From positions 1-64,000 of the forward strand of contig CAZXIN010000014.1 of assembly GCA_964640795.1 (NCBI GenBank): a DNA stretch of 64,000 bases. Direction: 5' to 3'. Shown here piece by piece: positions 61,461-64,000 of this stretch (position 1 is its first letter; each line of letters begins with the position of its first letter). The position numbers and the translations under genes were made by a program. Below the pieces are notes generated by a model, which was given only the letters and a program-made list of their open reading frames with translations, searched no databases and had not been told where the DNA came from. Origin of the DNA: M269 sp964640795 (GTDB lineage Bacteria > Pseudomonadota > Gammaproteobacteria > Enterobacterales > Alteromonadaceae).

Positions 61461-62363
61461 TTGAAACAAGTTGCCGTTATTATACCTACCTATAATGACA
61501 GTATTAGGCTAGATAAATGCTTAAATGCGTTGTCTCAGCAAAGCTACCCTATGGAGTACGTCACAGTTTATGTGATAGATAATAATTCCAGTGAAGACAT
61601 CCAATCTATCACGTCTAAGTATGCTTTTTGCTCATGCCTCTTAGAAACAAAGCCCGGAGCTTACCATGCCCGGAATTTAGGCTTGAATCATATTCCAGAT
61701 GACATGAGTTATGTTGGCTTTACTGATGCAGATTGTATCCCGGATCCTAGTTGGATAGAAAATGCAGTTAAGGTGCTAGGAGCAGAAAAACAAAAAGCTG
61801 TTGGCGGCAAAGTGACTGTATTTTCTGAACACTACCCTGAAAGTAATCTCGTTGAAGACTACGAAATATGTTTTGCTTTCCCTCAAGAAACCTATATTAA
61901 AAGCGACCACTTTGCAGTGACAGCCAACTTATTTACGACATTGGAGGTCGTCAAAAAAGTAGGTCCTTTTAATTCAGAGTTATTTTCTGGTGGGGATGCT
62001 GAATGGGGTAACAGGATGAGATTGAACAATGTTGAATTGTTGTATTCTGATAGCGTTATTGTGAAGCACCCAGCTAGAGACAGCCTTAAGAAGATAACCT
62101 CAAAAGTACATCGAACTGTCGGAGGGTGTTACCAACAGCGAGAAACCAACGACGCTATGCGCAATTCATTTGGGTTGGTAAGCCTCATTAAAGGATTTAT
62201 GCCTCCGATACATGCCGCTTCCAAGTTATGGCGGGACTATAGACATATCGGCACAATAAGAAAAGTGCGCTTAATTTGTTTAACAACTTACTTAAAGTTT
62301 TATAAAAACTATATGAAAATAAAATTCAAGCTTGGTTTGGTTAAGACGTTAGAGCGTTTTTAA
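61461..62363 (+). CDS. Glycosyltransferase family 2
   Basis: 300 residues. GT-A fold with VAVIIPTYNDSIRLDKCLNALSQQ at the N-terminus, the metal-binding TDADCIPD, and an acceptor region near GGDAEWGNRMRL. TTG start, with AGAGAGG ahead. Cytoplasmic face of the inner membrane, adding sugar to a lipid carrier. It starts a group of polysaccharide genes that continues past the window. Confidence 0.88.
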   Translation: MKQVAVIIPTYNDSIRLDKCLNALSQQSYPMEYVTVYVIDNNSSEDIQSITSKYAFCSCLLETKPGAYHARNLGLNHIPDDMSYVGFTDADCIPDPSWIENAVKVLGAEKQKAVGGKVTVFSEHYPESNLVEDYEICFAFPQETYIKSDHFAVTANLFTTLEVVKKVGPFNSELFSGGDAEWGNRMRLNNVELLYSDSVIVKHPARDSLKKITSKVHRTVGGCYQQRETNDAMRNSFGLVSLIKGFMPPIHAASKLWRDYRHIGTIRKVRLICLTTYLKFYKNYMKIKFKLGLVKTLERF

Positions 62364-62449
62364 CTCAGGAGTTCTAAACCTTTGTTAAAAGAAAAATATC
62401 AACGAAAGTCATCATTCCAACCTTCCGCAGACCCGAGGCTAGACACGCC

Positions 62450-62941
62450 ATGAAAGCAAAAGCATTGTTACTCATCTATGGTGAAGGTGGGCATAACGCG
62501 CAAATGCAACGGCTTTTAGGAAAAGTCGGTTTCACACCTGATAACATCCAAACAACTGTTGTTGCTTTAAATGACTCAGAAAAGGTACAAGTACCACCTA
62601 ACGTTGAGCAATTCATACTGCCTGCTTTGCGAGACAAACATTCTGGTTTTAGTACCCTACTAGCGCTAAAAGGTATTTATTACTCTATAAAATATACCTA
62701 CCGTATTTTGCGGCAGTACGACTGCCGAATGATACTATCAACCGGTCCAGGTATAGCCATCATTCCCAGCCTTATTTTTCGCTTGCTAGGAAAACAAGTC
62801 ATTCATGTTGAAACTTGGAGTCGCTTTGATACGGCATCGCATACAGGAAAGTTGATGTACAAGTTAGCGACAAGGTTTTACGTACAGAACCAAGAGCAAT
62901 CAGCACTTTACCCAAAAGCAATATGGGCAGGTAGATTATGA
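62450..62941 (+). CDS. Alg14/PssD-like glycosyltransferase membrane subunit
   Basis: 163 residues. An N-terminal hydrophobic start and glycine-rich GEGGHNAQMQRLL are typical of Alg14-type anchors (GT-B half). It pairs with the next gene, overlapping by ATGA. Together they correspond to the bacterial PssD/PssE or Cps14F/Cps14G pair, in which one half anchors and the other binds the donor sugar. Donor sugar unknown. Confidence 0.85.
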   Translation: MKAKALLLIYGEGGHNAQMQRLLGKVGFTPDNIQTTVVALNDSEKVQVPPNVEQFILPALRDKHSGFSTLLALKGIYYSIKYTYRILRQYDCRMILSTGPGIAIIPSLIFRLLGKQVIHVETWSRFDTASHTGKLMYKLATRFYVQNQEQSALYPKAIWAGRL

Positions 62942-63393
62942 ATATTTTTGTCACTGTCGGCACAACACCATACAATGACTTATTTCAGCACCTCAGTTTC
63001 ATTGAAAATAGCTCGTGGCATTTCGATTGTCAGACAGCTGACGCTGAGGTGTCATATGCAAATTTAACATGCTTCGACTATACACCCAATTGGCAAAGCC
63101 ATATCGAAAAAGCGGATTTGGTAATCACACATGCTGGCGCTGGCTCCGTCTATAAATTGTTAGAGATGGGAAAAAAGATTATGGTCATCCCTAACTTAGA
63201 GCGCATCGATCATCATCAATTAGATTTAGCAAACTATGTTGAGAAGAACGGTTATGCTTTAGTTTGTCGTGTGCTAAACGACATCGAGCAAGTCATCGCA
63301 AAAGCCGAACAATATGCACCTACGCCTTATGAGAAAATTGATTTTTTCAAAGGTGATGAAATAAATGAAGCCATTAAAGAAAGCCTCATGTAG
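62938..63393 (+). CDS. Alg13/PssE-like glycosyltransferase catalytic subunit
   Basis: 151 residues. The C-terminal GT28-like donor-binding half: VTVGTTPYNDLFQHL, then THAGAGSVYKLLEMGKKIMVIPNLERIDHHQLDLA, the nucleotide-sugar motif. Translationally coupled to the Alg14-like gene. Probably adds the second sugar of an exopolysaccharide or capsule repeat unit. Confidence 0.87.
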   Translation: MNIFVTVGTTPYNDLFQHLSFIENSSWHFDCQTADAEVSYANLTCFDYTPNWQSHIEKADLVITHAGAGSVYKLLEMGKKIMVIPNLERIDHHQLDLANYVEKNGYALVCRVLNDIEQVIAKAEQYAPTPYEKIDFFKGDEINEAIKESLM

Positions 63394-63478
63394 GTTACAA
63401 GGCAATGTATAAGGAAAGCCATATAGTCGCGGTCGAAGTGACGAAGATTGTCACCAACCAAAAAAGGAAATTGGTGTG

Positions 63479-63673
63479 TATACCCAAGCCACTTCAAAGT
63501 GCTCGTTTCAGAGCGACTAGGGTATTTCAATTTAAGGCGCGCCAATGACCGAATGCCTGCCACCTTCGGCATGGGCTATTGTTGATTTAGTCCACTAAGT
63601 CTGCCAATATCCGCTTGGCCTAAAGAGTTTTAAACGCCAGCTGAAGCCGTCACTTTGAAGTAGTTTAGGTATA
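63479..63673. mobile_element. 195-base MITE
   Basis: Terminal inverted repeats of 23 bases (63479-63501 and 63651-63673, 20 of 23 matching); ends begin TATACC and contain ACTTCAAAGTG. There is no coding content between. The outer dinucleotide TA could be the target site. The right end lies one base before the ATG of the following gene, which is unusual. Confidence 0.75.
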
Positions 63674-63674
63674 T

Positions 63675-64000
63675 ATGAATCGATTCTTTATTTTTTTCAA
63701 TGTGCTATTGAGCCTATCTTTTCCTCTTCAAGCACAAGATGATATCCCCCAACCGCTTAAACCGTGGACAACTTGGGTTCTAGATGGCAGTGAGCATGTC
63801 ACCTGCCCTTTCATTAACAACGCAAACTACCTCAATAAAGAAAATCACCTGTGCGCTTGGTCAGGCAAGCTAAGTATTGACGCACAGAACAGCGGAGCGG
63901 CTTTCGAACAGTACTGGCAAGTTCTTGTCGAAAGTTTTATCCCTTTACCTGGCGATGAAGAGCACTGGCCAGAGTCTGTTACTGTTAACAATAAAGCCTT
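63675..64000 (+). CDS. Exported protein of unknown function, 5' end only
   Basis: A reading frame of 108 complete codons runs off the right edge. It starts MNRFFIFFNVLLSLSFPLQA, a signal peptide, and then has conserved-looking aromatic and Cys residues (WTTWVLDGSEHVTCPF, NHLCAWSGKL, YWQVLVESFIPLPG, EEHWPESVTV). No family recognised from this part. The ATG abuts the MITE, whose terminal TTTAGG would serve as its ribosome-binding site. It follows the polysaccharide genes. Confidence 0.65.
   Translation, partial: MNRFFIFFNVLLSLSFPLQAQDDIPQPLKPWTTWVLDGSEHVTCPFINNANYLNKENHLCAWSGKLSIDAQNSGAAFEQYWQVLVESFIPLPGDEEHWPESVTVNNKA

Noticed and set aside
63450..63478. Hairpin CACCAA/TTGGTG as a terminator of the Alg13-like gene
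   Set aside because: The loop is long and A-rich, there is no T-tract on the plus strand, and the stem is only six bases.
1..64000. CRISPR arrays, tRNA or rRNA genes, integrase or phage genes
   Set aside because: No regularly spaced repeat array, cloverleaf-like or rRNA-like sequence, or integrase/transposase frame was found by reading both strands.

Overview
The window looks like a chromosome segment of a marine gammaproteobacterium, probably order Alteromonadales and possibly near Colwelliaceae (inferred). The basis is a divergent argE / argCBFG-argH(A) locus with the ArgH-acetyltransferase fusion known from that group, moderate-to-low GC, a sodium symporter, a TonB receptor and MITE-like repeats. 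No rRNA, tRNA, CRISPR array or full insertion sequence was seen.

Layout. 1-10250: a polymorphic-toxin locus on the minus strand. A Sec-exported leader protein (10078-9536) and a 1940-residue Rhs/YD-repeat protein (9536-3714) are followed by an immunity gene. The Rhs tip is a colicin D-type tRNase domain and the immunity gene looks colicin D-like. Three small exported Cys-containing proteins follow. A second leader gene at the left edge carries a duplicated copy of the promoter and signal-peptide region, so a second Rhs gene probably lies just outside. 10271-16225: argC-argB-argF-argG-argH(A). 16226-16459 holds promoter, candidate ArgR sites and a possible leader peptide/terminator, with argE, a kelch protein and a methyltransferase-like lipoprotein running the other way. 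19695-31845: one long nitrate-assimilation operon (nrtABC-type transporter, nirB, nirD, nasA, uroporphyrinogen-III methyltransferase, a TrpD2/YbiB-like gene, a porin). It is preceded by a textbook sigma-54 promoter and an NtrC site.

32251-45075: an IclR regulator; a probable type VI-style lipase effector with two mosaic ankyrin lipoprotein immunity genes (33195-36738); then a minus-strand catabolic operon (cyclase, 3-hydroxyacyl-CoA-type dehydrogenase, BKACE enzyme, cupin, SDR, sodium:solute symporter and two unannotated single-span mini-proteins). A TonB-dependent receptor faces it and shares a palindromic operator motif with it. 45152-54954: assorted envelope and periplasmic genes: a DUF1624-like membrane protein, a vanadium haloperoxidase, tandem small beta-barrels, two GSTs, a PD40-HD protein and a GNAT. 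54955-55375: repeats. 55376-61362: the soluble NAD-dependent formate dehydrogenase operon fdsGBA-fdhD-fdsD. 61461-63393: a surface-polysaccharide glycosyltransferase group with an Alg14/Alg13-like split enzyme. 63479-63673: a MITE that runs up to the start codon of a truncated gene at the right edge.

How the parts fit. Nitrate enters through the porin and ABC transporter, is reduced by NasA and NirBD (SumT supplies siroheme precursor), and feeds amino-acid synthesis including arginine. Both nitrate reductase and formate dehydrogenase use molybdopterin; FdhD sulfurates the latter. The catabolic island probably takes up an organic acid, oxidises it to a beta-keto acid and cleaves it with acetyl-CoA. 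The Rhs and lipase modules are two separate contact-competition systems with their own immunity genes. All functions are inferred from reading the sequences; no database search was run.
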